DNA of 32,694 nucleotides. Source: an uncultured Bacteroidales bacterium (GTDB taxonomy: Bacteria; Bacteroidota; Bacteroidia; Bacteroidales; Bacteroidaceae). The notes below the pieces were generated by a model that saw only the letters and a program-made list of their open reading frames with translations, was not told the origin of the DNA and did not search any database. Every line of letters begins with the position of its first letter. Positions within the stretch are counted from its first letter, which is position 1. The DNA is taken from assembly GCA_902763885.1 (NCBI GenBank), contig CACWTU010000022.1, positions 1 to 32,694 of the forward strand. Reading direction: 5' to 3'. The position numbers and the translations under genes are program-made. Below, in pieces: positions 25,093 to 32,416 of the stretch.

Positions 25093-25095
25093 GTG

Positions 25096-25692
25096 TCAAA
25101 GGGATTTGTTGATTGTAGAGATGTAGTCCAGGACATCGTCCCGGCCGGTTTTGTCAAGTGAGGAGGTGATGAAGTGGGGCGGCAGTTCCTCCCATTGCTC
25201 AGATAGGGTGTCCAGGAACTTCTTGACGTTTTCCGATAGGCGGCCGCGGCCCAGCTTATCGGCCTTGGTAAAGATGATTCCAAAGGGAACGGCGTTCTCA
25301 CCCAGCCATGTTATGAATTCCATATCTATCTTCTGGGGCTCGTGGCGGCTGTCTATGAGTACAAAGAGTGATGTGAGCTGTGGACGCTCCAGGATATAGT
25401 CATTGATGATGCGTGAAAGCTGTTCCTGTTGTTTCTGGCCACGTTTGGCATAGCCGTAGCCGGGCAGGTCAACCAGATACCACTCTTTATTGATAAGGAA
25501 GTGGTTTATGAGCAGGGTCTTTCCCGGTGTGGCCGATGTCATGGCCAATCCTTTACGGCCCGTAAGCATGTTGATGAGGCTGGATTTACCCACATTGGAG
25601 CGGCCAATGAATGCATATTCAGGCATGCTGTGTTGCGGACATTTGTTGATGTCCGTGTTGCTGATTATGAATTCGGCGCTCTTTATCTCCAT
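25096..25692 (-). CDS. yihA: Ribosome biogenesis GTP-binding protein YihA/EngB
   Basis: 198 aa, the usual size. G1 GRSNVGKS (30-37), TPGKT (~55-59), G3 DLPGYG (75-80), G4 TKAD (142-145) and a G5-like TSS late in the protein. The TRAFAC-class GTPase is needed for maturation of the large ribosomal subunit. It is divergent from recR across 75 bp. Nothing unusual. Confidence 0.97.
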   Translation of the reverse strand: MEIKSAEFIISNTDINKCPQHSMPEYAFIGRSNVGKSSLINMLTGRKGLAMTSATPGKTLLINHFLINKEWYLVDLPGYGYAKRGQKQQEQLSRIINDYILERPQLTSLFVLIDSRHEPQKIDMEFITWLGENAVPFGIIFTKADKLGRGRLSENVKKFLDTLSEQWEELPPHFITSSLDKTGRDDVLDYISTINKSL

Positions 25693-25711
25693 TTCTACCG
25701 GTTTTATGGTG

Positions 25712-25748
25712 CAAAAGTACTAATTTTTGCCCGAATCAGTTATTTTTG
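25712..25748. promoter_or_regulatory. Divergent -7 boxes for yihA and recR
   Basis: TACTTTTG on the minus strand (25712-25719) precedes yihA; TATTTTTG on the plus strand (25741-25748) precedes recR by 18 nt. Both fit TAnnTTTG. They are only 21 bp apart, so the two promoters overlap. Confidence 0.5.
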
Positions 25749-25766
25749 CAGAGCATTGGAAATAAA

Positions 25767-26375
25767 ATGAACAAGGAGTATCCGTCATTGGCATTGGAGA
25801 GGGCTGTTGGGGAGTTTTCAAAACTACCCGGCATAGGCCGCAAGACCGCACTGCGTCTGGTGCTGCACCTGCTCTCCAAACCGGAAGAGGAGGTGAGTAC
25901 GTTTGGCCGTGTATTCTCTACGCTCAAGCAGGATATAAGATACTGCAAGGTATGCCATAACATATCGGATACTGATACGTGCGCCATCTGCGCCAACCCC
26001 AAGCGTGACAGTTCAACCATATGTGTAGTGGAGAACGTGCAGGATGTGCTGGCTGTGGAGAGCACCATGCAGTTCAACGGATTGTACCACGTGCTGGGCG
26101 GAGTCATTTCACCGATGGATGGCGTGGGTCCTCAGGATCTGCAGATAAACAGCCTTGTGGAGCGCGTGCAGGCGGGAGGCATAGAGGAGGTTATCCTGGC
26201 GCTGAGTCCCACCATGGAGGGCGATACCACCAACTTTTTCATTTCCCGCAAACTGCAGCCTCTTGGCGTAAAACTGAGCGTGATAGCGCGTGGCGTGGCT
26301 GTCGGTAATAATCTGGAGTATGCTGATGAAGTTTCATTGGGCCGTTCCATTCAGGACCGTACCCCTTTAAAATAA
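25767..26375 (+). CDS. recR: Recombination protein RecR
   Basis: 202 aa from [14 protein letters not shown]. It has a helix-hairpin-helix at about 18-30 ([13 protein letters not shown]), a zinc motif C60-x2-C63 and C72-x2-C75, and a Toprim domain from about 84 ([15 protein letters not shown]), ending in a typical Walker-B-like/tail region. It works with RecF/RecO in recombinational repair. The ATG at 25767 gives the normal N-terminus; an upstream TTG would not. Followed 10 nt later by a small membrane protein gene. Confidence 0.97.
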   Translation: MNKEYPSLALERAVGEFSKLPGIGRKTALRLVLHLLSKPEEEVSTFGRVFSTLKQDIRYCKVCHNISDTDTCAICANPKRDSSTICVVENVQDVLAVESTMQFNGLYHVLGGVISPMDGVGPQDLQINSLVERVQAGGIEEVILALSPTMEGDTTNFFISRKLQPLGVKLSVIARGVAVGNNLEYADEVSLGRSIQDRTPLK

Positions 26376-26385
26376 CTGTAACAGG

Positions 26386-26826
26386 ATGAATACTAAGAAA
26401 ATGTCTGTAAAGCTGATGGCAATGTGGATCAGCATGTATATAATAGCCGGCATAATTGCGTTGTTGTTTGAATTCGGCCCGCTGAAGGGTATGGCGGTTA
26501 CGGAACCTAAGGTGGTTTATGTGCTGCAGGTGGTAGGTGTGCTTGCCGCTCTTGCGCTTATTCCGTTGGCATTGCGTGGATTCAAGAAGATGGTGGACCG
26601 TCTGGATGAGAAGGAGTATCCCGAGGAGAAGATAGAAAAGATATACATGACCTGTTCTGTGCTGCGTCTTGCCGCATTCTCTTTGGTCATAGAGTTTGGA
26701 GTGATGCTATATTATCTCCTGAATGATACAATAGGACTGTACATTGCAGCCATAGGTGCAATATGTTCCATGTTTACCGTTCCCACCAAGGCGGGGATAG
26801 AACACGAAACAGGCTATTTTGATTGA
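26386..26826 (+). CDS. Four-helix membrane protein, unknown function
   Basis: 146 aa with hydrophobic segments MWISMYIIAGIIALLFEF, VVYVLQVVGVLAALALIPLAL, LRLAAFSLVIEFGVMLYYLL and IGLYIAAIGAICSMFTV. It lies between recR and a GT2 gene (2 nt before its ATG) in an apparent operon; this order occurs in other Bacteroidales. No function is known. Confidence 0.88.
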   Translation: MNTKKMSVKLMAMWISMYIIAGIIALLFEFGPLKGMAVTEPKVVYVLQVVGVLAALALIPLALRGFKKMVDRLDEKEYPEEKIEKIYMTCSVLRLAAFSLVIEFGVMLYYLLNDTIGLYIAAIGAICSMFTVPTKAGIEHETGYFD

Positions 26827-26828
26827 TA

Positions 26829-27998
26829 ATGCCCTCAGTAAGCATCATCATAGTCAGCTATAAAGTAAGGTATTACATTGAGCAGTGCCTTAACTCCGTG
26901 TTGCGCTCCGTTCCTGATGCGCAGATACTGGTGGTTGACAACAATTCTGATGATGGTTCCGTGGAGTTTCTGCGTGACCGGTTCCCGCAGATTGAGGTTA
27001 TAGCCAATGACTTCAATGCCGGATTCGGTAAAGCCAACAACATGGCTCTCGATAAGGTGCAGGGCCGGTTTGTGCTGTTCCTTAATCCCGATACCGTTGT
27101 GGCAGAGCGTACCATCCCCGGATGCATAGAGTATATGGATGCGCATCCTGAGGTGGGTGCAGTGGGCGTACGGATGCAGTATGGTGACGGACGTTTTGCT
27201 CTGGAGTCACGCCGCTCGTTGCCTACGCCGTCGGTGTCGTTCTGGCATATGACAGGGCTGGGCCGATTGTTCCCTAAATCAAAGGTGTTTGCCAGATATC
27301 ATCGCACATATCTGGATAAGGATAGTGAATGCCCCATTGATGTGGTATCGGGAGCATATATGTTTGTACGCAAGGAGGCGCTTGACAGGACCGGCGGCTT
27401 TGACGAGTCATTCTTTATGTACGGTGAGGATATAGACCTCTCATACAGAATATTGCAGGAAGGATATCAGAACCGATATCTGCCGCTGCCTATAGTACAT
27501 TACAAGGGTGAGAGCACCAACAAGACATCATACCGGTATGCCAAGGTTTTCTATGACGCCATGCTTATCTTCTTCAACAAGCATTTCCATCGTTACAGCC
27601 GTCTGTTTGCTCTGCTTGTAAGGGTGGTGCTTGGCTTTAGGAAGATTGGCACATTCATTGGAGAGAACCTGCATGCACGCAGCCGCATACTTGCTGATTA
27701 TACTGAGAATTGCCTGTATGTGGGGCGTAAGAGTACATTTGCGGCTGTGGAGAAGCTGCTGGCTGGTAGTGAGGTGCTGCGTAACCCCCGGTATGTTGAA
27801 GGAGCCGGTGACGTAGGCTCTGTGCTTCAGGGGCGATTGAACCAGGGCGTTGATGCCGTGTTGTTTGATACTGACGCTTTTACGTATGATGCCATCATGT
27901 ATTGGATGTACAACAGGGCATCGGAAGGGAAACGATATACAATGGGCCTGTACTCAGAGAAGACGGGCAAACTTATAACTGAGGATGAAGTGTTATGA
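26829..27998 (+). CDS. GT2-family glycosyltransferase
   Basis: 389 aa. GT-A fold: SVSIIIVSYKV at the start, LVVDNNSDDGSVEFL (~34-48), LFLNPDTVV (~84-91, with the metal-binding acid), and ESFFMYGEDIDLSYRI (~192-207, catalytic-base region). It resembles rhamnosyltransferase-type enzymes that build surface polysaccharide. The C-terminal ~120 residues (IGENLHARSRILADYTENCLYV...) are probably a separate domain. The ATG at 26829 is preferred over an upstream TTG. The next gene overlaps its end by 4 nt (ATGA). Confidence 0.93.
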   Translation: MPSVSIIIVSYKVRYYIEQCLNSVLRSVPDAQILVVDNNSDDGSVEFLRDRFPQIEVIANDFNAGFGKANNMALDKVQGRFVLFLNPDTVVAERTIPGCIEYMDAHPEVGAVGVRMQYGDGRFALESRRSLPTPSVSFWHMTGLGRLFPKSKVFARYHRTYLDKDSECPIDVVSGAYMFVRKEALDRTGGFDESFFMYGEDIDLSYRILQEGYQNRYLPLPIVHYKGESTNKTSYRYAKVFYDAMLIFFNKHFHRYSRLFALLVRVVLGFRKIGTFIGENLHARSRILADYTENCLYVGRKSTFAAVEKLLAGSEVLRNPRYVEGAGDVGSVLQGRLNQGVDAVLFDTDAFTYDAIMYWMYNRASEGKRYTMGLYSEKTGKLITEDEVL

Positions 27999-28525
27999 CT
28001 ACAAATGATTTATTGACTGACGGTAAGTACCGGCTGCGTGCTCCTGAACCGGAGGACCTTGATGTGCTGTTCAACATGGAGAATGATACTTCACTGTGGA
28101 TGGCTTCCGGCAATGCCGTACCATATTCCCGTTATCAGATCAAGAAGTATATTGTGCAGTCTCAGCATGATTTCTACACTGACCGCCAGGTGAGGTTCAT
28201 GATTGTTCGTGAGGCTGATTCAGTGGTAATGGGTAGTGTTGACCTGACGGATATAGATCCTTATAACGGGCGCGCTGAGATAGGAATAGCGTTACAGGCG
28301 GAATATAGGGAGCAGGGTGTGGCATCGGCTGCATTAAAGATTGTCTGCCGATATTCACAAAAGGTTCTGCGTCTGCGCCAGTTGTTCTGTCATGTGCCTT
28401 CATACAACAGTCAAAGCATTAAATTGTTTGCCAGCAATGGGTTTAGTGAAAGCGGCCGTCTTAAGGACTGGCTTGTTCACGATGAGTCATATTGCGATGT
28501 TTTAGTGATGCAGAAAATTTTTTGA
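27995..28525 (+). CDS. GNAT-family N-acetyltransferase
   Basis: 176 aa, Acetyltransf_3/SpeG-like. YRLRAPEPEDLDVLFNMENDTSLW is at the start. The acetyl-CoA loop is IGIALQAEYREQGVASAAL (R/Q-x-x-G-x-A pattern) and PSYNSQSIKLFASNGFSESGR comes near the end. It overlaps the glycosyltransferase gene by 4 nt (ATGA), hence is translationally coupled. The substrate is unknown. Confidence 0.92.
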   Translation: MTTNDLLTDGKYRLRAPEPEDLDVLFNMENDTSLWMASGNAVPYSRYQIKKYIVQSQHDFYTDRQVRFMIVREADSVVMGSVDLTDIDPYNGRAEIGIALQAEYREQGVASAALKIVCRYSQKVLRLRQLFCHVPSYNSQSIKLFASNGFSESGRLKDWLVHDESYCDVLVMQKIF

Positions 28526-28543
28526 AAAAAATGTGCCTAGACG

Positions 28544-28574
28544 CTTGTAGAAATCAAAAATGTCTGTACCTTTG
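28544..28574 (+). promoter_or_regulatory. tRNA-Asp promoter
   Basis: CTTG (28544-28547), a 19-nt spacer and TACCTTTG (28567-28574) match the Bacteroidetes -33/-7 pattern. The tRNA begins 17 nt after the box. Confidence 0.65.
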
Positions 28575-28591
28575 TCACCGCAAAACAGCGA

Positions 28592-28665
28592 GGTGCGTTA
28601 GTTCAGCTGGTTAGAATGCCGCCCTGTCACGGCGGAGGTCATGGGTTCGAGTCCCATACGCACCG
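28592..28665 (+). tRNA. tRNA-Asp (GTC)
   Basis: Acceptor GGTGCGT / ACGCACC with discriminator G, D-arm AGCTGGTTA, anticodon arm CCGCC-CTGTCAC-GGCGG (anticodon GTC) and T-arm ATGGG-TTCGAGT-CCCAT. CCA is not encoded. Confidence 0.97.
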
Positions 28666-28701
28666 CAAAATAAGAGTCGCCCAGTGGCGGCTCTTATTTT
28701 G
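28666..28701 (+). terminator. Hairpin after tRNA-Asp
   Basis: A 16-pair stem (CAAAATAAGAG / CTCTTATTTTG plus CGCC/GGCG with one wobble) with loop CAGT, directly after the tRNA. The 3' arm is T-rich (TTATTTTG). Confidence 0.8.
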
Positions 28702-28715
28702 TGGTGCGTAGCACC

Positions 28716-28853
28716 TTATTTTAGTTTGCCATGCTTGCGTGCTTTCATTTCCTGAAGGTAGGCCTTCGAATCAAAATCCTCCACGCAACCACTTGTCAAA
28801 CCTTCTTCAATGTCAGTACGCAGTGCAACTATTCTCTGTTTCTGTTTTTTCAT
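28716..28853 (-). CDS. 45-residue ParD-like orphan antitoxin, probable
   Basis: MKKQKQRIVALRTDIEEG then LTSGCVEDFDSKAYLQEMKARKHG. The R.DI.EG..SG.VEDFD pattern resembles the C-terminal, toxin-binding part of ParD-type antitoxins (LR..L.EG..SG...FD...). There is no room for the usual DNA-binding half and no partner toxin nearby. A -7 box (TAACTTTG, minus, 28858-28865) lies 4 nt before the ATG, which supports expression. It ends 14 nt before the tRNA-Asp hairpin, convergent to it. It is either a small antitoxin or a remnant of a TA module. Weak assignment. Confidence 0.55.
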   Translation of the reverse strand: MKKQKQRIVALRTDIEEGLTSGCVEDFDSKAYLQEMKARKHGKLK

Positions 28854-28857
28854 ATAT

Positions 28858-28865
28858 CAAAGTTA
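28858..28865 (-). promoter_or_regulatory. -7 box for the 45-codon ORF
   Basis: TAACTTTG on the minus strand fits TAnnTTTG. Transcription would begin at or next to the ATG, so the message would be nearly leaderless. Confidence 0.4.
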
Positions 28866-28960
28866 TCAATATTTCATAACAATCCCAATAATAGGTGTCG
28901 TTTTTCTAAATGGTATCAACCATTCTGCAAGTAGCAGTAGAGATTAATTTGCTAATTAAA

Positions 28961-29013
28961 TTTACGTCATTTTGATATAATTAATTCTATTATATGTATC
29001 TTTGTGACGTAAA
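28961..29013 (+). promoter_or_regulatory. Promoter and operator of TA module 2
   Basis: A perfect 9-bp inverted repeat, TTTACGTCA (28961-28969) and TGACGTAAA (29005-29013), flanks the promoter. TTTG is at 28971 and the -7 box TATCTTTG at 28997-29004. Centres are 44 bp apart, four helical turns. The antitoxin ATG is at 29026. A bound pair of antitoxin dimers could bridge or block the promoter. Confidence 0.65.
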
Positions 29014-29025
29014 ATGAATGTAATT

Positions 29026-29322
29026 ATGGCACAAGTATCTATGACAGTGAGGATGGACTCACAACTTAAACAGACGTTTGACAAACTCTGCAGTGAGTTT
29101 GGCATGAGCGCCAACACAGCAATGAACATATTCGCAAATGCTGTGGTGATGACAAGAAGCATTCCTTTTGAGATTAAGGCTCCTAAGGAAGATCCTGTTG
29201 ATGGACTGACTGCATTCTACGCTTTGCGTGATGAGGCAAGAAAGAATGGAGTGCAGGATATGACATTGGAAGAGATAAATGAAGAAATAAGAAAAGCCCG
29301 TGCAGAAAGCAGAAAGAAATAG
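29026..29322 (+). CDS. RelB/DinJ-type antitoxin, TA module 2
   Basis: 98 aa from MAQVSMTVRMDSQ, chosen by match to the module 1 antitoxin (MGQTAFTVRMDSE). Ribbon-helix-helix at about 5-45 (LKQTFDKLCSEFGMSANTAMNIFANAVVM), then SIPFEIKAPKEDP and the toxin-binding end (ALRDEARKNGVQDMTLEEINEEIRKARAES). It binds and neutralises the PIN toxin that starts 6 nt downstream (by family knowledge). The inverted repeat upstream is its likely operator. Confidence 0.92.
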   Translation: MAQVSMTVRMDSQLKQTFDKLCSEFGMSANTAMNIFANAVVMTRSIPFEIKAPKEDPVDGLTAFYALRDEARKNGVQDMTLEEINEEIRKARAESRKK

Positions 29323-29328
29323 TCTACC

Positions 29329-29736
29329 ATGATACATGCAGTAATTGATACCAATGTCCTTGTTTCAGCCTTATTAACCAGTAAATCTGATGCCGCTACG
29401 GTTCAGGTCCTTGAAGCAATAATGAATGGGCAGATAATCCCATTGTACAATGAAGAGATTATTAGTGAATATGAGATAGTACTAAATAGGCCAGCATTCC
29501 ATTTCACGAAAGAGAAAGTGGCTCGTTACATTAACGCCATAAAAGATAAAGGTGTGTTGACGCCGCGAGTGTCAAGTGATTTTGATTTTCCGGATTCTGA
29601 TGATGCTGCATTTTATGAGGTGGCCTTGTCGAAAGAGGATGCTTATGTAATAACAGGTAATATTAAGCATTTTCCAAAAACTCCGTTAGTGGTGACTCCC
29701 GCTGAGATGATTGATATTTTTAGACGTGATGTCTAA
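29329..29736 (+). CDS. PIN-domain toxin (COG1569 type), TA module 2
   Basis: 135 aa, the normal size. MIHAVIDTNVLVSALLTS, NEEIISEYEIVLNRP, FPDSDDAAFYEV and EDAYVITGNIKHFP hold the acidic residues of the PIN ribonuclease site. It ends at VTPAEMIDIFRRDV, so unlike the module 1 toxin it has no antitoxin-like tail. It is probably an RNA-cutting toxin of a type II TA system. A palindrome follows at 29744. Confidence 0.92.
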   Translation: MIHAVIDTNVLVSALLTSKSDAATVQVLEAIMNGQIIPLYNEEIISEYEIVLNRPAFHFTKEKVARYINAIKDKGVLTPRVSSDFDFPDSDDAAFYEVALSKEDAYVITGNIKHFPKTPLVVTPAEMIDIFRRDV

Positions 29737-29743
29737 AACCGCA

Positions 29744-29775
29744 GTGGCACAAAGGGGACAGTCCCCCTGTGTCCC
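29744..29775 (+). repeat. GGGGAC-A-GTCCCC palindrome
   Basis: Core GGGGAC-A-GTCCCC (29754-29766) with outer CACA / TGTG. It lies just after TA module 2 and is the same family as 5439, 18887 and 31905. It may work as a terminator, although no T-run follows. Confidence 0.7.
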
Positions 29776-29786
29776 GCAAACTCAAA

Positions 29787-29844
29787 TGCAACAGTTTTGC
29801 AGCGCATATTTGTTGTTCTGATGATACTTCAGTTCTTACATTTG
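29787..29844 (+). promoter_or_regulatory. Promoter with 19-bp dyad element (site 2 of 3)
   Basis: TGCAACAGTTTTGCAGCGC (29787-29805), then 31 nt to TACATTTG (29837-29844), with GTTG 21 nt before the -7 box. Identical in plan to 5380-5436 and 32331-32388. ATG at 29861. Confidence 0.7.
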
Positions 29845-29860
29845 TCACAAAAAATGAATT

Positions 29861-31069
29861 ATGAAGAAATGTTTAGCTCTGTTGCTTCTGCTTGTATGTA
29901 GCTCTGTTACTTGCCAGACAAGGCAAAGGGAGCGTTCATTTGTCATTGTAAAAGCTGTACAGCAGGAAACTGTAGAGGTTGGAAATCCTTTACAGCCGGT
30001 TGGTTATAAATCACTCAGAACCAAATATCATGTTGAGAAGGTTTTGCAAGGCTCATATAGTGGCGAATACTTCTATGACTATTCTGATAAGACGTGCCGT
30101 CATACCACATATAAGTATTGTCTTATGTCCATTGAACATATAGGTGACTCCGTCTGCGGCCTGGATTTGCAGCATTGCTATGATGCTTACAGCGATAAGA
30201 AAGGCTATAATTGGTATGTTGGATACAGCCAGGCGCTGGAGAAGGACTTCAATATGGGTATCAGGTCATATTCATCCTTGCGCATTCAGATTGATGTTCC
30301 AAGAGAATATAGGATGAATACCCGTCAGATAGAAAATAACATGTGGTACCGTGAAGATGTTCAGGAAGGTTCTTACATCTCCCATAACAGAAAGACTGTG
30401 CCAAAATATGGCGTTAATCTGTATATCGTTGCGCTTGACCTTATATCCTGGCATAATAAGAACACATCAAATCTGGAAGAACCGCATGAATACGTTGATT
30501 TAGGCCTAAGCGTAAAGTGGGCTACCTGCAATGTGGGTGCTTATAAGCCTGAAGACAGTGGTGATTTTTATGCCTGGGGTGAGACTGTCCCCAAAAGTTA
30601 TTACAGCGAGTTTTCATATAAATGGTGTGATAGTGTCCTCTATAATTCTTTGAATAAATATAACAGCATAGATAAATGTGGTAAGGTTGATCATCTGGAA
30701 ACGCTTGAACCTGCCGATGACGTGGCCCATGTCAAATGGGGCGGCCAATGGCGGATGCCTACCAAGGCAGAGTTCGATGAACTGATTGAGAACTGTACCT
30801 GGACCTGGACAACCATCAATAATGTGAATGGATATCGCGTCACAAGTAAGAAGGCAGGTTACACGGATCGCTCCATTTTCCTTCCTGCTCCCGGCGGATT
30901 CAGCTATTCAAATATAAATTTGTACAATTCATATGGTGGCTATCACTCCAGTTCACTAAATGCTGAGCGTCCCGGTTTTAATTATTTTCTGGGTTTCGGT
31001 TCAGGAAATCAATATGTAAGTTCTGATTACCGCTTTTCAGGTAGTACAATCCGCCCAGTCTGCCCATAA
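29861..31069 (+). CDS. Exported protein with C-terminal FISUMP-like domain
   Basis: 402 aa. A signal peptide (MKKCLALLLLLVCSSVTCQ; a lipoprotein is possible but the lipobox is poor) is followed by about 185 residues of unrecognised sequence. From about 208 the text EYVDLGLSVKWATCNVGA, FYAWGET, WRMPTKAEFDELIENCTW, IFLPAPGG and SGSTIRPVCP matches the 'Fibrobacter succinogenes major paralogous' type of domain (DUF1566/TIGR02145-like), a surface domain of unknown function. The same opening occurs in the gene at 32417. Followed 14 nt later by the CarboxypepD_reg protein gene, so an operon. Expression is from the shared dyad promoter. Confidence 0.88.
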   Translation: MKKCLALLLLLVCSSVTCQTRQRERSFVIVKAVQQETVEVGNPLQPVGYKSLRTKYHVEKVLQGSYSGEYFYDYSDKTCRHTTYKYCLMSIEHIGDSVCGLDLQHCYDAYSDKKGYNWYVGYSQALEKDFNMGIRSYSSLRIQIDVPREYRMNTRQIENNMWYREDVQEGSYISHNRKTVPKYGVNLYIVALDLISWHNKNTSNLEEPHEYVDLGLSVKWATCNVGAYKPEDSGDFYAWGETVPKSYYSEFSYKWCDSVLYNSLNKYNSIDKCGKVDHLETLEPADDVAHVKWGGQWRMPTKAEFDELIENCTWTWTTINNVNGYRVTSKKAGYTDRSIFLPAPGGFSYSNINLYNSYGGYHSSSLNAERPGFNYFLGFGSGNQYVSSDYRFSGSTIRPVCP

Positions 31070-31083
31070 CAAACAAATCAAAA

Positions 31084-31896
31084 ATGAAAGCGTTTAAACT
31101 CACTGTTATTGCGTTATTGCTGTCCATACAGGTAGCCGCAATCACCGCGTTTGCTCAGGATAAGCCAAAGGCGGGTGATACAATCTCCGGTATCATTCGT
31201 GAAGAAAGTGGTCCTATGATGATGGTAAACGTTACGGAGCGTGATTCATCGGACCGTATTGTAGCTCACACCATCACTGATATGGCGGGTGAGTTCTCTT
31301 TTCGTCTGGTTAATCCTGATGACAGGATACAGATAACCTACGTTGGTTATGAAACGGTGGATATTCCTATTGACAAGACCTTTTTTGAGATCAAGATGAA
31401 TGAAGAGGAGTTGATAGATGATGATTCTACAACGCCTGATACCAGTCCTCGTGGCCGTGGAATCATCGGAAGCGATTCATACACTATGGGGGAACTTCAA
31501 AAGAATGCTCCACAGGATTACGTTTGCGGGTATGTCATGAAGAATCCGTGGGGAACCTATCTATATGGTATATATCTTGTCAAGGAAGGAAAACAATACA
31601 GCATGGTGTATAAGAAGTCTGACTACACAGAGAGCAGAAGAATCAAGTCTCGTCAGGCAAAAGAACTGATATCATCCGTAGACGCCAAGATTGCTTCTGC
31701 CGATGTTCCTAAGAAAACAGCCAATACAGTAAGAAGCAATGGAGTGGTTATTCATGTAGCAACCTTCTATGATGGCAATACCGCCTATGTTCTTACTCCT
31801 GATAAGGCTGCTTATTTCTGGACTAGTGGCTCTGAGGATGTTCCCGATGAAGCTTGGCAGGCAGAGGTATACCAGTTCAAGAATGACCCCAAATAG
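31084..31896 (+). CDS. Exported CarboxypepD_reg-domain protein
   Basis: 270 aa. Signal peptide (MKAFKLTVIALLLSIQVAAITAFAQ). A CarboxypepD_reg-like domain at about 30-110 (GDTISGIIREESGPMMMVN; ITYVGYETVDI) is closely related to that of the protein at 4496-5356. The C-terminal ~150 residues (DYVCGYVMKNPWGTYLYGIYLV; VATFYDGNTAYVLTPDKAAYFWTSG) differ from the plug domain there and are not recognised. The second gene of an operon with the FISUMP protein. Same domain and same upstream dyad as in the 5.4-kb gene, so the two loci are probably co-regulated. Confidence 0.88.
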   Translation: MKAFKLTVIALLLSIQVAAITAFAQDKPKAGDTISGIIREESGPMMMVNVTERDSSDRIVAHTITDMAGEFSFRLVNPDDRIQITYVGYETVDIPIDKTFFEIKMNEEELIDDDSTTPDTSPRGRGIIGSDSYTMGELQKNAPQDYVCGYVMKNPWGTYLYGIYLVKEGKQYSMVYKKSDYTESRRIKSRQAKELISSVDAKIASADVPKKTANTVRSNGVVIHVATFYDGNTAYVLTPDKAAYFWTSGSEDVPDEAWQAEVYQFKNDPK

Positions 31897-31904
31897 GTAA
31901 GTGA

Positions 31905-31939
31905 TGGCACAAAGGGGGCAGTCCCCCTGTGCCACTTTT
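31905..31939 (+). repeat. GGGGG-CAGT-CCCCC palindrome after the CarboxypepD_reg gene
   Basis: TGGCACA (31905-31911) pairs with TGTGCCA (31928-31934); the core is GGGGG / CCCCC. Then CTTTT. Possibly a terminator for the operon 29861-31896. About 45 nt on, AAATCCCAT (31951) and ATGGGATTT (31984) form a further 9-bp inverted repeat of unknown role. Confidence 0.7.
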
Positions 31940-32063
31940 CTCCCGATGTCAAATCCCATTGTTGAGCATTGTTTGCTTGAATGATGGGATTTAGATTTTG
32001 AAATAAGCAGTTGTGATTGTAATATTGCATCAGACAATAGTTTCACTTTTAAATCAATCAGCT

Positions 32064-32228
32064 ATGTTGTGGAATAAATTACATTTTGCCAATCAGCTCA
32101 GAGACCTTGGTGCAAAAAGACGATTCAACTTTCAGCAGAAAGGATTTGGAGATTATTACATTCACAAGTCTAAAAAAGATGGTGCCGATGATTCCCAGCC
32201 CGTCGATACCCCGGCTCAGGATAAATAA
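32064..32228 (+). CDS. Small 54-residue protein of unknown function
   Basis: MLWNKLHFANQLRDLGAKRR then FNFQQKGFGDYYIHKSKK and the acidic tail DGADDSQPVDTPAQDK. It has no signal or membrane segment; it is basic in the first two thirds. The stop is followed at once by a strong terminator (32232-32259), which suggests a real transcription unit. No clear -7 box was found upstream. A longer in-frame start at 32013 is possible but has no support. Not recognised. Confidence 0.5.
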   Translation: MLWNKLHFANQLRDLGAKRRFNFQQKGFGDYYIHKSKKDGADDSQPVDTPAQDK

Positions 32229-32231
32229 TAG

Positions 32232-32259
32232 AGAGCAGGCCCTCAAGCCTGCTCTTTTT
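32232..32259 (+). terminator. Intrinsic terminator
   Basis: Stem AGAGCAGGC / GCCTGCTCT (9 bp, perfect), loop CCTCAA, then TTTT. It follows the 54-codon ORF by 3 nt. Confidence 0.85.
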
Positions 32260-32330
32260 CATCATCGGCCGTACATCTAATGTGCCCGATATTCTTCAAC
32301 TTATCCCTGAAAGGGGTTGACTCGTATAAT

Positions 32331-32388
32331 TGCAACAGTTTTGCAACGCCTGTTTGTTGCTTTGATAATATATCTGTACTTACATTTG
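32331..32388 (+). promoter_or_regulatory. Promoter with 19-bp dyad element (site 3 of 3)
   Basis: TGCAACAGTTTTGCAACGC (32331-32349), then 31 nt to TACATTTG (32381-32388), with GTTG 21 nt before it. The ATG is at 32417. Confidence 0.7.
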
Positions 32389-32416
32389 TGCCAGAAACCT
32401 CAAAACAACAAAGAAT

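Noticed and set aside
28592-28714. Repeat of the tRNA 5' end (GGTGCGT) after the terminator as an attachment site
   Set aside because: Only 7-9 nt match and from the 5' end of the tRNA; no integrase nearby. It is more likely chance or a small GGTGC-GTA-GCACC hairpin.
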